Below, piece after piece: positions 20,487 through 32,429 of a stretch of 64,000 bases of DNA. The notes beneath the pieces are model-generated. The model was given only the letters and a program-made list of their open reading frames with translations, had not been told where the DNA came from and made no database searches. Position numbers and translations under genes: made by a program. How positions within the stretch are numbered: the first letter of the stretch is position 1; each line of letters starts with the position of its first letter. Origin of the DNA: Planctomycetaceae bacterium (GTDB taxonomy: Bacteria; Planctomycetota; Planctomycetia; Planctomycetales; Planctomycetaceae); the NCBI GenBank assembly GCA_021732845.1, contig JAKFUF010000011.1, forward strand, positions 1 to 64,000, read 5' to 3'.

Positions 20487-23400
20487 TCACACGTGCTTTT
20501 TCTCCAACTGGAGATTCAAAGCCAGACCACGGATTTCGTTGTTGAGCACGTCGAAGCTGGCTGGCGTTCCGGCCTCGAGCGTGTTCTCACCCTTCACCAT
20601 CGACTCGTAAATCTTCGTGCGGCCTTCGACGTCGTCGCTCTTCACCGTCAGCAGTTCCTGCAGAATGTAAGCCGCGCCGTAAGCTTCCAGCGCCCACACT
20701 TCCATTTCACCGAACCGCTGGCCGCCGAAGCGGGCCTTGCCGCCCAGTGGCTGCTGGGTGATCAGCGAGTACGGCCCGGTGGCCCGGGCATGCACCTTGT
20801 CGTCGACCAAGTGGTGCAGCTTGAGCATGTAAATTGTACCCACCGTCGTCTTCTGCTCCAGAGCCTCGCCGGTACGGCCGTCATACAGCACCGACTTGCC
20901 GTCGTGCGGCAGGCCGGCTTCGACGAGACATTCGCGGATCAGCTCTTCGGCGGCACCATCGAACACCGGGCACTTTGCCATGTATCCCATCGTGGAGGCC
21001 GCCCACCCGAGGTGGGTCTCGAGAATCTGACCCACGTTCATGCGGCTCGGCACACCCAACGGATTCAGAATGATATCCACCGGCGTTCCGTCGGCGAGGA
21101 ACGGCATGTCCTCGATCGGCAGGACCTTCGAGATCACACCCTTGTTGCCGTGGCGGCCGGCCATCTTGTCGCCGACCGAGATCACGCGCTTCGAAGCCAC
21201 GTACACCTTGACCATCTGCAGCACGCCGCTGGGGAGTTCGTCCCCGCGCTTCATCGTGTTCAACACCCGGTCACGCTGGTCAATCGCCTGTTCGACGAGC
21301 GGCCAGTGTTCCTTGATGACCTTGTCGGCTTCGGCCCGCTTCTGCGGACTGCGCAGATCCAGCTTCTCGTATTCCTGGAAGAAGTTCTGGGCGTAATTCG
21401 CGATGTTCTTCTCGTCGGGCTCGGAACGGATCGCCTTGCCATTGGCATCCTGCAGCTTCTTGTCCAGAACCTGTTCGAATTCGTTCAGGAATTCCTTGAA
21501 CGCCGTGGCAATCGCCTTGGCCCCATCGTCTTCCTTCTGCTTCAGCTCCAGTTCGAACTTCTTTCGCTCGGATTCCGTGAGGCTCATCCGGCGGGCGAAC
21601 CGCTGGGTGTCGATCACGATCCCTTCGACGCCGCTGGGGACTTCCAGCGAGTCGTTCTTCACGTCTTCGCCTGCCCGGCCGAAGATCGCATGCAGCAATT
21701 TTTCTTCGGGGGTGAGTTCCGTTTTTGCCTTGGGCGACACTTTGCCAACGAGAATGTCGCCAGCGGAGACCCGCGTCCCGACATGCACGATGCCGTCATC
21801 ACCCAGGTGCCGCAGGGCTTTCTCGCTGACGTTGGGAATGTCGCGGGTGAACTCTTCGCGGCCCAGCTTGGTTTCACGAATTTCCACGTCGAACTCGTCG
21901 ATATGAATCGACGTGTAGACGTCGTCGCGGACCAGCCGCTCCGACAGGATGATCGCATCCTCGAAGTTGTAGCCTTCCCACGACATGAAGGCGACGAGCA
22001 CGTTGCGGCCCAGCGCCAGTTCGCCCTGGCGGGTCGCGGCTCCATCGCACAGCAATTGGCCTTTTTGCACCTTCTGGCCGAGCTTCACGATCGGCTTCTG
22101 GTTCAGGCAGGTGCGTTCGTTGAGTCCCGTGTATTTCTGCAGGGGATAGATCTTCCCGTCGATTTCGATGCGATCGGCGTCGACGTAGTTGATCGTGCCG
22201 GCCTTCTCGGCCCGCTGCAGCATGCCCGAGTTCTGAGCCACGGCGATTTCCAGCCCCGTGCCGACGACGGCCGGTTCGGTCACCAACAGCGGCACGGCTT
22301 GACGCTGCATGTTCGAACCCATCAGGGCCCGGTTGGCATCGTCATGCTCGAGGAACGGAATCAAACCGGCGGACACGCCCACCATCTGGCTGGGGGCAAT
22401 GTCCATGAACTGGATCAAATCCGAATCGACCATCACGAAGTCGCCGCGGAAGCGGGCCAGTACGCGGTCGGTGGCAAATTTGCCCTTCACCACGGGCGTG
22501 TCGGCTGGGGCGAGGTAAATCGACGATTCCTCGTCGGCCCGCAGCCACTGCACCTCTTCGGTAACGCGGCCGCCCTTGATGACCCGATACGGGGTGATCA
22601 GGAAGCCATAGTCGTCGACCTTCGCGAAGATGCTGAGGCTCGAAATCAAACCGATGTTCGTGCCTTCGGGCGTTTCGATCGGGCAGATGCGGCCGTAGTG
22701 CGAGATATGCACGTCGCGGACTTCGAAGCCGGCGCGCTTCCGGTTGAGACCACCAGGCCCGAGGGCACTGAGGCGTCGTTCGTGCGTCAGCATCGACAAC
22801 GGGTTCGTCTGGTCGACCACCTGCGACAGTTCGCCGCGACCGAAGAAGTACTCGATCGCCGCCGAGACACTCTTGGGGTTGACCAGCGTCCGCGGGGACA
22901 TTTCTTCGACATCCTTGACGCTCATCCGCTCCTGCACGGTGCGGCGGAGCTTCAGGAAACCCTTGCGGATTTCGTCGGCGGCCAGCTCGTCGATCGTCCG
23001 CAGACGACGGTTGCCAAGGTTGTCGATGTCGTCCACATTGACGCTGTTGTCGCTGGCCCGCAGCTTCAGGATGTAGCGGATCGAGTTGATGAAATCCTCT
23101 TCGCGGAGGGTCATCACATCGTCCGGGACGTCCTGGTCGAACTTGCGGTTGATGCGGAACCGGCCCACGCGGCCCAGCCGGTAGCGGTTCACGTCAAAGA
23201 ACTTTTCCTTGAACAGATCGATCGCGCGGTCCAGCGCCGGCGGGTTGCCCGGACGCAGCCGTTGGTAGATCCGCAGCAGCGCCTCCTGGTGGCTCACCGT
23301 GCTGTCTTCGTGGATCGTGTTCAGCACGAGGGGGTCGACATTGCCCGGCAGGACCGGCACCGTTTTCAGACCGGAGTCGAGAATCTCGCCCGCCAGTTCC

Positions 23401-24203
23401 GCCGTGATCGCCTGGCCGGTTTCGGCGATGATCTCGCCGGTGCGCTGGTGAGTGCCTGGATAAACGATGTCGGCGGCGGCGACCTTTCCGGTGACGGTCG
23501 TCGTAAACTCCGCATCGGCCGTGTCCAGGTCGGTCACCGTGTAAAACAGCTTGACCAGTGCGGCGTCAGTGGAGAGTTCCGGGTTCATCGCCCGCAGGAG
23601 CGTCGTGGCGGCAAATTTGCCGCTTTGGTCAATTCGGACTCCCAACGTTTCACGTTTGCTGATATTCAGCTCAATCCAGCTTCCGCGCTCTGGAATGATG
23701 CGGCAGGAGAAGGTCTTCTTCTCGCCGGGTTCCGATGCCGACACGAAATCGACGCCGGGCGAACGATGCAACTGGCTCACGACAACGCGTTCAGCACCAT
23801 TGATGATGAACTCGCCGCCGCCGAGCATGATCGGCATGTCGCCCAGGTAGACCTCTTCTTCCGCCGGCTGTTCCTTCATCAGCCGCAGCCACACCCGGAA
23901 CGGACGACCGTAGGTCATCCGCAGTTGCTTGCACTCCGTCGGGGTGTAGCGGGGCTTGCCGAGTTCGTAGCGGACGTACTCAAGCCGGTGCTGACCGTCG
24001 TAGCTCTCAATCGGGAAGATCTCTTTGAGAATCCCCTCGATTCCGTAGTCAAGACGATGCCGCGGGTCGGCCTCCAATTGGAGGAACCGCGCGTAAGATT
24101 CGGTTTGAATCTGCGTCAGGTCCGAAAGGGCGAACTCTCCGGCGATCGTTCCGAAGTTTCGCACCTTGTCGAACCGGAGGCTATGCATCGCGGGGGTGGG
24201 CAT
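20487..24203 (-). CDS. rpoB: DNA-directed RNA polymerase subunit beta
   Basis: The protein has 1238 residues, shorter than E. coli RpoB (1342) as in many phyla lacking the gammaproteobacterial inserts. It forms the other half of the polymerase active-site cleft. Conserved landmarks include [12 protein letters not shown], the rifampicin region ([33 protein letters not shown], split here across about 470-510), the nucleotide-contacting [10 protein letters not shown] motif, and the C-terminal [24 protein letters not shown] upstream supports the start. A 555-base gap with a strong hairpin separates it from rplL. Two extra genes follow before rpoC. Confidence 0.99.
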   Translation of the reverse strand: MPTPAMHSLRFDKVRNFGTIAGEFALSDLTQIQTESYARFLQLEADPRHRLDYGIEGILKEIFPIESYDGQHRLEYVRYELGKPRYTPTECKQLRMTYGRPFRVWLRLMKEQPAEEEVYLGDMPIMLGGGEFIINGAERVVVSQLHRSPGVDFVSASEPGEKKTFSCRIIPERGSWIELNISKRETLGVRIDQSGKFAATTLLRAMNPELSTDAALVKLFYTVTDLDTADAEFTTTVTGKVAAADIVYPGTHQRTGEIIAETGQAITAELAGEILDSGLKTVPVLPGNVDPLVLNTIHEDSTVSHQEALLRIYQRLRPGNPPALDRAIDLFKEKFFDVNRYRLGRVGRFRINRKFDQDVPDDVMTLREEDFINSIRYILKLRASDNSVNVDDIDNLGNRRLRTIDELAADEIRKGFLKLRRTVQERMSVKDVEEMSPRTLVNPKSVSAAIEYFFGRGELSQVVDQTNPLSMLTHERRLSALGPGGLNRKRAGFEVRDVHISHYGRICPIETPEGTNIGLISSLSIFAKVDDYGFLITPYRVIKGGRVTEEVQWLRADEESSIYLAPADTPVVKGKFATDRVLARFRGDFVMVDSDLIQFMDIAPSQMVGVSAGLIPFLEHDDANRALMGSNMQRQAVPLLVTEPAVVGTGLEIAVAQNSGMLQRAEKAGTINYVDADRIEIDGKIYPLQKYTGLNERTCLNQKPIVKLGQKVQKGQLLCDGAATRQGELALGRNVLVAFMSWEGYNFEDAIILSERLVRDDVYTSIHIDEFDVEIRETKLGREEFTRDIPNVSEKALRHLGDDGIVHVGTRVSAGDILVGKVSPKAKTELTPEEKLLHAIFGRAGEDVKNDSLEVPSGVEGIVIDTQRFARRMSLTESERKKFELELKQKEDDGAKAIATAFKEFLNEFEQVLDKKLQDANGKAIRSEPDEKNIANYAQNFFQEYEKLDLRSPQKRAEADKVIKEHWPLVEQAIDQRDRVLNTMKRGDELPSGVLQMVKVYVASKRVISVGDKMAGRHGNKGVISKVLPIEDMPFLADGTPVDIILNPLGVPSRMNVGQILETHLGWAASTMGYMAKCPVFDGAAEELIRECLVEAGLPHDGKSVLYDGRTGEALEQKTTVGTIYMLKLHHLVDDKVHARATGPYSLITQQPLGGKARFGGQRFGEMEVWALEAYGAAYILQELLTVKSDDVEGRTKIYESMVKGENTLEAGTPASFDVLNNEIRGLALNLQLEKKHV

Positions 24204-24628
24204 ACAGCGCTCTCTCGTAGGAAAAAGATGCGGACAGGGGCGCGAGACAGCTTGGCGTCACGACGTCCACTGAACGTGATCCAGACTGAACCAGTGGCTT
24301 CCGGAACAACACGACTCTTTGATGGAAAGCAACCGGGACACATCGACTACAGACCTGCGTGAGACGTCTCTCGAAGACCAGGTCGTCGCACCTGAAGGGG
24401 CGGTCCTGAAGCGATCAGAACCGAATTGCGCGGACTCCATGCGGTGGCAAACCGGCGGCGCGCAGTCCCTGCGCACAAAGTCCGCGGCGAAAAACGAAGC
24501 TGAAGAATAGTCGGTTCGATCAAGGTCAGCCTTTTGGACCTCAAGAACTCTGCGTTGCGAACAGCACCAGGCGGCGCATGCTCAGAACGTGCGAAAAAGT
24601 GAACGCTGAAGTCCATCGTGGCAAGCAG

Positions 24629-24659
24629 AAAGGGACGATCTCAAATTTGATCGTCCCTT
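24629..24659 (-). terminator. rplL-rpoB intergenic hairpin (attenuator or terminator)
   Basis: A perfect 11-bp stem AAGGGACGATC / GATCGTCCCTT with an eight-base loop lies 100 bases past the rplL stop. On the minus strand only TTT follows, so termination is probably partial. E. coli also has an attenuator between rplL and rpoB that lowers polymerase-subunit expression relative to ribosomal proteins; this hairpin stands in the equivalent place. The rest of 24204-24758 shows no gene. Confidence 0.7.
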
Positions 24660-24758
24660 CCCTTGATTCCTGCCCTGGTGGAGGCACCGGCTTCACTCAT
24701 GGACCCGTCTCGCCGTAACGTCGAAACAGATGGTTTGACACCGAATTTCGGTGCCAGC

Positions 24759-25163
24759 TTACTTGATCTCGACGGTCGCGCCGGAGCTTTCGAGTTCTGC
24801 CTTCAGCTTGGCAGCGTCGTCCTTCGAGATGCCAGACTTGACGGCCTTGGGTGCGGCTTCGACCAGGTCCTTGGCTTCCTTCAGGCCCAGGCCCGTCGCA
24901 GCGCGAACGACCTTGATGACCTGAATTTTGTTTTCGCCGAAAGCCTTGAGAACGACGTCGAATTCCGTCTTTTCGGCCGGCTTCTCAGCAGGGGCCGCTG
25001 GCCCAGCCGCCATCATCATTCCGCCGCCGCCAGCGGCAGCCTTGATGCCGTGAACTTTTTCCAGGTAATCGGCAACAGCACGGGCCTGCAGAAGCGTCAG
25101 AGAGACGATCTTATCGCCGAGTTCCTTCGTTGCCGAATCGTATTCTACTTCCGCCGTGGCCAT
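24759..25163 (-). CDS. rplL: 50S ribosomal protein L7/L12
   Basis: The protein has 134 residues from [10 protein letters not shown] (ATG at 25163, with GAGAG upstream). An earlier in-frame ATG would add 32 unrelated residues. The dimerising N-terminal helices, an Ala/Gly/Met/Pro hinge (about 52-65) and the C-terminal factor-binding domain ([20 protein letters not shown], then [17 protein letters not shown]) are all present. L12 forms the ribosome stalk that recruits and activates translation GTPases. It follows rplJ, as usual, because L10 carries the L12 dimers. Confidence 0.98.
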   Translation of the reverse strand: MATAEVEYDSATKELGDKIVSLTLLQARAVADYLEKVHGIKAAAGGGGMMMAAGPAAPAEKPAEKTEFDVVLKAFGENKIQVIKVVRAATGLGLKEAKDLVEAAPKAVKSGISKDDAAKLKAELESSGATVEIK

Positions 25164-25324
25164 GACCTGCTCTCTTTCGAATGACGTCTTGCAGAAATCG
25201 CATTTTTCAAAAATGGCTGCCGGTAGAGAGTAACAACCCGCCTGTGTCAAGGCAAGCAACCCTGCTTTCTGCAGCCGACTTACAACTTTGTGCTACCGCT
25301 TCCTCTTCTTCGCATCCATCCGCG

Positions 25325-25873
25325 TCAGGCGGAGGCGGGTGCTGCTTCCGCTTCTGGTTCCTTGTCGGCGATCGACTTGATCTGGCCGGCGAGAGTTCCA
25401 CCGGTGCCGATCAGGCTGCCAGCCAGGTTGGCACCCGGGCTGAGGAGCATGCCGACAATCTTGCCGATCAGCTCTTCACGGGTCGGCCCCTTGCTGATGG
25501 CATCGACTTCACTTGCGTTGACCGACTGACCTTCAACCACGCCGCCCTTGATCTTGAGCGCCGCCTTGAGGTCCGTCGACCATTTGCTCATCTCTTTCGA
25601 GAGCTGGACGACATCGTTGCCGCCCCACACGAGGACCGAGTGCCCTTTGAACATCTCGTCCATCGAGCCTTTGACGCCGACCGCTTCCAAGGCCTTGATT
25701 GCCAGGGTGTTCTTCACACCCAGCATCGTGATCTTCTTTTCACGCAGCTTGTTCCGCATGTTGTTGCAGGCCAGCGCGGTCACCTTCGACGAATCGACGA
25801 CGACGAAATTTTGGCAGTTGCCGATTCGCGTTTTGACATCAGCCAGAACGAGTTCTTTCAATACCTTGCTCAT
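25325..25873 (-). CDS. rplJ: 50S ribosomal protein L10
   Basis: The protein has 182 residues. The RNA-binding N-terminal domain ([32 protein letters not shown] in two parts, about 24-57) and the C-terminal helical tail that binds L12 dimers are recognisable; the last residues are acidic and Ala-rich. L10 anchors the stalk to 23S rRNA. In many bacteria the L10-L12 complex represses its own mRNA leader. The 119-base gap after rplA could hold such a leader, though I did not identify its fold. Confidence 0.97.
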   Translation of the reverse strand: MSKVLKELVLADVKTRIGNCQNFVVVDSSKVTALACNNMRNKLREKKITMLGVKNTLAIKALEAVGVKGSMDEMFKGHSVLVWGGNDVVQLSKEMSKWSTDLKAALKIKGGVVEGQSVNASEVDAISKGPTREELIGKIVGMLLSPGANLAGSLIGTGGTLAGQIKSIADKEPEAEAAPASA

Positions 25874-25992
25874 GCTGTTTCTTTCGCCGTCTTTGGTACG
25901 CTGTCAAACGTATGCTGTCAGCCGTGGCCTGTGCCACAAGGGAGGCCGCTTCGATCTCAATCCACCCGCGCCTGCTGGAACCTGCGCCCGTG

Positions 25993-26694
25993 TCACACGG
26001 CAACATCAATCCCAGGACTCATCGTGGCGGACAGCGACGCACCCCGCATGTACACACCCTTGGATGAAGCCGGCTTGAGCGTCCGCAAATGCTTCAGCAT
26101 GGCTTCGATGTTTTCCGCCAACTTCGTCTCGTCAAATGACAGCTTGCCAACCACGCAGTGGACGATGCCGCCGGCGTCAGCCCGGAATTCCACCTTGCCG
26201 GCCTTGTACTCACGCACCGTCGTCGAGACATCGGTGGTGACTGTTCCGGCACGAGGAGATGGCATCAGCCCCCGTGGCCCGAGCACGCGCCCCAGCGGAC
26301 CGACCACACCCATCATGTCAGGAGTCGCGATCGCGGCGTCGAACTCCGTCCAGCCTTCCTTGATTTTGGCCGCCAGGTCCGCCCCGCCCACAAAGTCGGC
26401 TCCCGCCTTCTTCGCGGCTTCGGCGTTCTCACCCTGAGCGAAGACCAGCACAATCTTGTTCTTGCCGATCCCGTGTGGCAGGACGATTGAGCCACGGACC
26501 ATCTGGTCCGCCTGCTTGGTGTCCACGCCCAGCCGCACCGCCAGCTCCACGGTCTGATCGAACTTGCACTTCTTGATCGTGGCGGGGAGGGAAGGCTCGA
26601 GACCCTTCAGCTTCGACACCGCAGCGGGGATCGCCTGGGTATCGAGACCCTCAACCTGCTTCAGAAGATGCTTGAACCGCTTTGATTGTGGCAT
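25993..26694 (-). CDS. rplA: 50S ribosomal protein L1
   Basis: The protein has 233 residues from the ATG at 26694 (a TTG three codons upstream is a less likely start). Signature segments are [29 protein letters not shown], and the L1 signature around [22 protein letters not shown]1 forms the mobile stalk at the ribosomal E site and in many bacteria also represses translation of the rplK-rplA mRNA. It lies between rplK (134 bases upstream) and rplJ. Confidence 0.98.
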   Translation of the reverse strand: MPQSKRFKHLLKQVEGLDTQAIPAAVSKLKGLEPSLPATIKKCKFDQTVELAVRLGVDTKQADQMVRGSIVLPHGIGKNKIVLVFAQGENAEAAKKAGADFVGGADLAAKIKEGWTEFDAAIATPDMMGVVGPLGRVLGPRGLMPSPRAGTVTTDVSTTVREYKAGKVEFRADAGGIVHCVVGKLSFDETKLAENIEAMLKHLRTLKPASSKGVYMRGASLSATMSPGIDVAV

Positions 26695-26828
26695 GACCGT
26701 CAATCTCTAATCTGAACCCGCATGACCTGCAGCACCCGAACCCAGTGCCCGGCGGTGTGCCTTGTCTGTTTACTTCATGACCAGGAACACACCTTCAAAG
26801 CGGTTCCCGTTCCCACACGGCATGAGCA

Positions 26829-27254
26829 TCAGTCGACGACTTCGATTCCCATGCTGCGGGCCGTCCCGGCGATCACGCGTGATGCCTGCTCCAGGGACGA
26901 CGAGTTCATGTCCTTGAATTTCACCTTGGCGATGTCCAGCAACTGCTGCTTGGACACTTTGCCGACCTTGTCGGTTTTCGCGTTGACCGCGCCTTTGGCG
27001 ATCTGCGCGGCCTGCTTGAGCAGCACGGAAGCCGGGGGGCTCTTCGTGAAGAACTCGAACGACCGGTCGCTGTAAATCGTGACCACACAGGGGATGGTCG
27101 TCCCCTTCATCTCCTTCGTGCGGTCATTGAACTGCATCACGAACTGGCCGATGTTCACACCATGCGGCCCGAGCGCGGTTCCCACCGGGGGTGCCGGAGT
27201 CGCCTGCCCGCCCGTGCATTGCAGCTTCACCTGTGCTACGACCTGCTTAGCCAT
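26829..27254 (-). CDS. rplK: 50S ribosomal protein L11
   Basis: The protein has 141 residues, the usual length. The N-terminal domain has the proline-containing switch (QATPAPPVGTALGPHGVNI) that contacts elongation factors and thiostrepton. The C-terminal RNA-binding domain ends in GTARSMGIEV. Its ATG overlaps the nusG stop by one base (TGATG), indicating translational coupling. Confidence 0.98.
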   Translation of the reverse strand: MAKQVVAQVKLQCTGGQATPAPPVGTALGPHGVNIGQFVMQFNDRTKEMKGTTIPCVVTIYSDRSFEFFTKSPPASVLLKQAAQIAKGAVNAKTDKVGKVSKQQLLDIAKVKFKDMNSSSLEQASRVIAGTARSMGIEVVD

Positions 27255-27829
27255 CAGACTGTCTCAACCTGCCAATATTCCAGAAGGATCGGGACTGAAC
27301 GGCCGAAGATTTCGATCAGGACATTGACCTTCCCCGTGGCTTCGTCGACCGTTTCGACAGAGCCTTCGAAGTTTTCAAATGTCCCTTCACGAATCTTGAC
27401 ACGGTCGCCCGCGGTGAACTCGATTTTAATTTTTGGCGCGGCAACTTCCGTCTTGTGGACTTCCTGGCCGAGCATCCGTTGGATTTCATGCTCCTGCATC
27501 GGGATCGGTTTGCCGGCCGCACCCGTGAAATCTCCCACGCCCGTCGTCTCGCGGACAAGAAACCACGTCTCGTCGTTGAGCTTCATCTGAATCATGATAT
27601 AGCCGGGGTACAGCTTCCGCTCGCTGACCTTCTTCTGCCCGGCTTTGTTCTCGACAATCTTCTCCATCGGAATCACAATCTGCCCGAACTGCTCCTGCAG
27701 GTTCTCGCGATTGATTCGCCGTTGAAGATTCTCCTTGATCGACTTCTCCCGGTTGCTCTGCACCTTCAGCACGTACCAGAGCATTTGCTCTTCGAGCGGC
27801 ACGTCAGGGGAGGGAGCAACTGAGTTCAT
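27254..27829 (-). CDS. nusG: transcription termination/antitermination protein NusG
   Basis: The protein has 191 residues. The N-terminal NGN domain begins at [14 protein letters not shown] and includes a stretch ending PGYIMIQM, which binds the polymerase clamp helices. The C-terminal KOW domain is around [21 protein letters not shown]. NusG keeps RNA polymerase processive and links it to Rho or the ribosome. It sits between secE and rplK as in most bacteria. Its clamp-helix target is the region preserved in the polymerase-like protein at 61717, so competition there is conceivable. Confidence 0.97.
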   Translation of the reverse strand: MNSVAPSPDVPLEEQMLWYVLKVQSNREKSIKENLQRRINRENLQEQFGQIVIPMEKIVENKAGQKKVSERKLYPGYIMIQMKLNDETWFLVRETTGVGDFTGAAGKPIPMQEHEIQRMLGQEVHKTEVAAPKIKIEFTAGDRVKIREGTFENFEGSVETVDEATGKVNVLIEIFGRSVPILLEYWQVETV

Positions 27830-27911
27830 AACCAGATTCCATGAGACTTCTGCATCGTTGTGCGAGTTGTTCCATCCGCCTGGCTGACGAAGCCCCCACA
27901 GGCATCGCCAG

Positions 27912-28337
27912 CTACTGAATCACCCCGATCCAACGCAGCAACACGGCCCACACGATATCGTAAACCGTCAGAATCGCCCCGAGGAACAGCATCGTCACCA
28001 GCACCACGATCGTCGCCCGGATCAGTTCGGTTTTCGTGGCCCACGTCACTTTATTCATTTCGCCTTCGACGGCGATCAGGAACTCCGCAAATGTCGGCCA
28101 GTTGATCAGCCGAAATGTTGCCCATCCGCCAATCGCGATAATCAGAGCCGGAATCGTGACCCGGACCGCCGGATTCAACCCCAGCAGCACTTGATCATAC
28201 AGCCAGTACGCACCCAGTGCGATTCCCAGACCAATGCCCGCAGCAGTCAACTGCCGGGCCATTCGCCCCTGATTGCGCTTGTACAAACTGACGGCTGTCA
28301 GTTCGCTCCAAAAATTGTGTGTTTCTGTGCGTGCCAT
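27912..28337 (-). CDS. secE: preprotein translocase subunit SecE
   Basis: The protein has 141 residues. The C-terminal SecE core ([20 protein letters not shown] followed by one membrane helix) is diagnostic. Upstream, two further hydrophobic stretches (about 29-50 and 58-78) give a three-helix form, longer than the 60-residue minimal SecE. It is the clamp subunit of the SecYEG protein-export channel. It is encoded just before nusG, the conserved order. Confidence 0.95.
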   Translation of the reverse strand: MARTETHNFWSELTAVSLYKRNQGRMARQLTAAGIGLGIALGAYWLYDQVLLGLNPAVRVTIPALIIAIGGWATFRLINWPTFAEFLIAVEGEMNKVTWATKTELIRATIVVLVTMLFLGAILTVYDIVWAVLLRWIGVIQ

Positions 28338-28470
28338 AGATTCGACGCTTCCCTGGCTGGCTTCCCTGGCCTTGATTGATGGTGCCTGCCGAACCCTGCA
28401 ACTGATGTCCAGCAGTGGTCAGCTCCGTCTTCACTGCCGGCCTGTGGATTCGCCATTGCGAGCCGCAAAA

Positions 28471-28543
28471 CACGGGAGGAGGGAGTCGAACCCCCAACCG
28501 CCGGATTTGGAATCCGGTGCTCTGCCAATTGAGCTACCCCCGT
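28471..28543 (-). tRNA. trnW: tRNA-Trp (anticodon CCA)
   Basis: A 73-base cloverleaf on the minus strand. The acceptor stem ACGGGGG pairs with CTCCCGT, the T-arm carries GGTTCGACTCC, and the anticodon stem GGATT/AATCC encloses the CCA anticodon. No CCA end is encoded. It lies directly upstream of secE. Confidence 0.97.
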
Positions 28544-28650
28544 CCACAGAAGCATTTTCGGTGTTCGATTTAAGTTTTTCGATTGGCTTTTGCGCACGAA
28601 TCGCTGTTCCACACTCGTTGCGGTGACAGCATTTCGGGGTTGGATCCCAC

Positions 28651-28682
28651 AGATCGAAAATCCTCGATCGAAAGTCGAAAAT
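28651..28682 (+). repeat. 32-bp ATCGAAAAT repeat, copy 1 of 3
   Basis: This stretch closely matches 47020-47051 and 48560-48591. The shared pattern is ATCGAAAAT-CC-CATCGAAAATCGAAAAT with few changes. It lies six bases beyond the rpmG stop codon. Confidence 0.75.
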
Positions 28683-28688
28683 GCAGCC

Positions 28689-28844
28689 TTACTTTTTGCG
28701 CGACTCCTTGTGAATGGTATGTCGCCGAAGCCTCTTGCAATACTTCTTCAACTCGAGACGCTCAGTGCCACGAGTTTCCTTCTGGGTGCGGTAGTTTCGA
28801 TCACCGCACTCCGTACACTCGAGCCACACGTATTCGCGGGCCAT
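28689..28844 (-). CDS. rpmG: 50S ribosomal protein L33
   Basis: A 51-residue protein starting [20 protein letters not shown] and ending HKESRKK. Two CxxC-type cysteine pairs are partly present (CTEC near residue 10 and the later YC), and the [15 protein letters not shown] tail is typical of L33. L33 sits near the ribosomal E site. The gene lies between tuf and tRNA-Trp, the usual tuf-rpmG-trpT-secE order of many phyla. Confidence 0.95.
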   Translation of the reverse strand: MAREYVWLECTECGDRNYRTQKETRGTERLELKKYCKRLRRHTIHKESRKK

Positions 28845-29029
28845 AAAAACCTCGACAATCTTCGCTGTTGCGACCGATGGTCGTCAAGCGAGGAAATGAA
28901 ACCGGCCATGAATCAATGACCAAGGCCCCAATGGCCAACTCGGATAAACAGCCGAATTGGCCACCAGAGCACTGTCACCCGCCGCCACCTCAGACGACGA
29001 TCGCTGAGGCGCGGCGCGAATCGATGAGA

Positions 29030-30229
<1,200 letters not shown>

Positions 30230-30520
30230 CTCGACTCCCTCAATTAAGCAACCTGGTTCGATCGCTTCTCGACTTGCCCGAGCCAACCCTGTGGCTGCAG
30301 ACGACCGGCGTCACATGCCGGACAGGCCGTTCCCGCAGCGATTCAAAGCGGAGAACTGACAGATATGGACCACCGCTCCGCCGCCAAGTCGTGATTTTGA
30401 CCCGATTGCATGCCGTGGAACACGATTTTCACTTCAACGAACTTTCACTTGTCCTGCTAACAACGCCAGGCACCGGCTGTCTAATTTCTTGCCAGCACCT
30501 CGCCCTGCTGTCTCGAACAG

Positions 30521-30593
<73 letters not shown>

Positions 30594-30622
30594 AATTGCA
30601 CCCTGACGCGTCACGGTACTTA

Positions 30623-30693
30623 AGCGGGTGATGGGAATCGAACCCACGTGGCCAGCTTGGAAGGCTGGAACTCTACCATTGAGCTACACCCGC
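30623..30693 (-). tRNA. trnG: tRNA-Gly (anticodon TCC)
   Basis: A 71-base cloverleaf with acceptor GCGGGTG/CACCCGC, anticodon stem CAGCC/AGCTG-type with anticodon TCC, and T-arm GGTTCGATTCC. No encoded CCA. It is separated from tRNA-Thr(GGT) by 29 bases, so the two are processed from one transcript. Confidence 0.96.
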
Positions 30694-30828
30694 AAACCGA
30701 GCCACCTTGCCGGTGCCCGTCAACCTCCTGTTTTTAGCAACTTCGCCTCTGTTGTCCAGCCTGCAACTTTGCACAACGGTCAATTGACCACTGACGGATT
30801 GCCAGAAATCGTTCCTTGCAGGCAAAAA

Positions 30829-30910
30829 TGGGGGAAGTAGGATTCGAACCTACGAAGGCAGAGCCACCAGATTTACAGTCTGGCCCATTTGGCCACTCTG
30901 GAATTCCCCC
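30829..30910 (-). tRNA. trnY: tRNA-Tyr (anticodon GTA)
   Basis: An 82-base class II tRNA with a long variable arm. The acceptor is GGGGGAA/TTCCCCC, the anticodon stem CAGAC/ATCTG-type, and the anticodon GTA. No encoded CCA. It lies second in the tRNA cluster. Confidence 0.96.
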
Positions 30911-31129
30911 GCTATGGGCCTTTTCTTCACTTCTTCAGCAGCCGCACTTTGCGGCAAATCAACTTTGTTGAAAATGAGGCGGGAGCCTTTCTCATCTTTC
31001 GGTGAAGTCGAAAGATGAGAAAGACTCCCGACACTTTCCACAGCGAATCTGTCTTGCGTCGCTGTTTGAATGTCTTTCCGCGTTCTGAATGGCGACTAAA
31101 GCTGTTGGCGATAATCGTTTGCGTTCTGG

Positions 31130-31201
<72 letters not shown>

Positions 31202-31228
31202 ATGTCGCCGCAATTGGGCGAAGCGACG

Positions 31229-31256
31229 AATATAGCAATCCTGCGTTGACTTGCAA
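31229..31256 (-). promoter_or_regulatory. sigma70-type promoter of the tRNA-tuf operon
   Basis: On the minus strand TTGCAA (31251-31256) is followed after 16 bases by TATATT (31229-31234), with TG one base before it (extended -10). Initiation near 31222 would leave a leader of about 20 bases before the first tRNA. The remainder of 31202-31477 shows nothing else. Confidence 0.6.
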
Positions 31257-31477
31257 GTCAAAGTTGAAGTCGCTCAGCCTTTTTTCACCAATCCAGCGAC
31301 ATCGGCCGCAGGTGGTGTTGCCGCTTGGCGCTCGAATTTGCTGTTAGTGTGAGTCCTGAATCGCCAAGATGGTTCATGGCGCATGCCTTCCGACCATTTG
31401 GGCATGCGATTGTCGAGGATTGGCGTTAGCATTCACGTGGTTTTGCCCATTTGTCGGGTTTTGTCGATTGTGCCTGC

Positions 31478-32290
31478 ATGCCTGAAATCCCGGCCGAACG
31501 CCGCGCAAATGTGCTGGATGGCAAGGCATGGACGCGGAATTCCATTAGCGTCTGGGATGACATCCGCTTCACACTCGAAGAGCGGCGGCGCAAACACCCG
31601 GCGATGTTTCCTTCCCAACTGGTGGAACGCCTGATTCATTGCTTTACCACCGCCGTGCCGCATCCAAAGCGGATTCTCGACCCTTTTTCCGGCAGTGGCT
31701 CAACGGTGGTCACCGCGGCCCGACTCGGACAGATCGGCATCGGGTTTGAGCTTTATGAGAAGTTTCTGGACTTGGCCCGCGCCCGGTGCGGCGAGTTGAA
31801 CCCGCCGGCTGCACATCCACCAGAACTGCATGCTGTCGACTCACGCCGACTGAGCGAGTTTGTCCCAGCGGATTCGATCGACCTGTGCGTCACGTCCCCG
31901 CCATATTGGGACATCCTTTCCCAGAAGCGCACCGCTGACTTCCGGACGAGCGAAGCCTATGGGCAGCACACCTGCGACCTTGGCGAAGTCGATGATTACC
32001 ACAAGTTTCTAGCGGAGCTGTCTGCGGTGTTCGCCGGGGTCTTCCGCGCATTAAAACCGGGAGCCTACTGTGTCATCAATGTCATGGATTTGCGGAAAAA
32101 GGATCGTTTTTTTCCACTTCACTGCGATCTCTCCCGGCAGCTTCCCGGCTTGGGCTTCCTCTTCGACGACCTGATCATCTGGGACCGCCGCGCCGACTAC
32201 AACAGCCTGCGGCCGCTGGGTTTTCCGTACGTCTTCCGGATCAACAAGGTCCATGAGTACCTGCTGATCTTTCAGAAGCCCCGGGCTTGA
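31478..32290 (+). CDS. orphan site-specific DNA methyltransferase
   Basis: From the ATG at 31478 the protein has 270 residues; a TTG nine codons earlier is less likely. Motif order is: motif-X-like FPSQLVERLI (about 52-61), motif I DPFSGSGST (S-adenosylmethionine binding), then motif IV TSPPYW (catalysis), with a C-terminal region ending HEYLLIFQKP. This order and the TSPPYW motif point to an exocyclic-amino methyltransferase (N4-cytosine or N6-adenine). The target base cannot be told from the sequence. No restriction enzyme gene is adjacent, so it is an orphan. It lies at the 5' edge of the tRNA operon, divergently. Confidence 0.85.
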   Translation: MPEIPAERRANVLDGKAWTRNSISVWDDIRFTLEERRRKHPAMFPSQLVERLIHCFTTAVPHPKRILDPFSGSGSTVVTAARLGQIGIGFELYEKFLDLARARCGELNPPAAHPPELHAVDSRRLSEFVPADSIDLCVTSPPYWDILSQKRTADFRTSEAYGQHTCDLGEVDDYHKFLAELSAVFAGVFRALKPGAYCVINVMDLRKKDRFFPLHCDLSRQLPGLGFLFDDLIIWDRRADYNSLRPLGFPYVFRINKVHEYLLIFQKPRA

Positions 32291-32429
32291 TGAAGGCCCG
32301 GGTGCGAGCGACCGGCATTGGCAATTGAGTGTTCGCAAACAGACAGGCCGAATATGCTGGTCAGTGACATTCACTGACCGGTGAAGCCAGTGTCGTCAGT
32401 GAATCCAATCTTGTTTGTGGAGCCCTCTC

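Noticed and set aside
20493-24362. 1289-codon open frame on the plus strand opposite rpoB
   Set aside because: Mirror frame of rpoB, with arbitrary composition and no homology.
28980-29015. CCTCAG/CTGAGG hairpin just past the tuf stop as a terminator
   Set aside because: The stem is short, the loop long and no T-run follows; transcription probably continues into rpmG.
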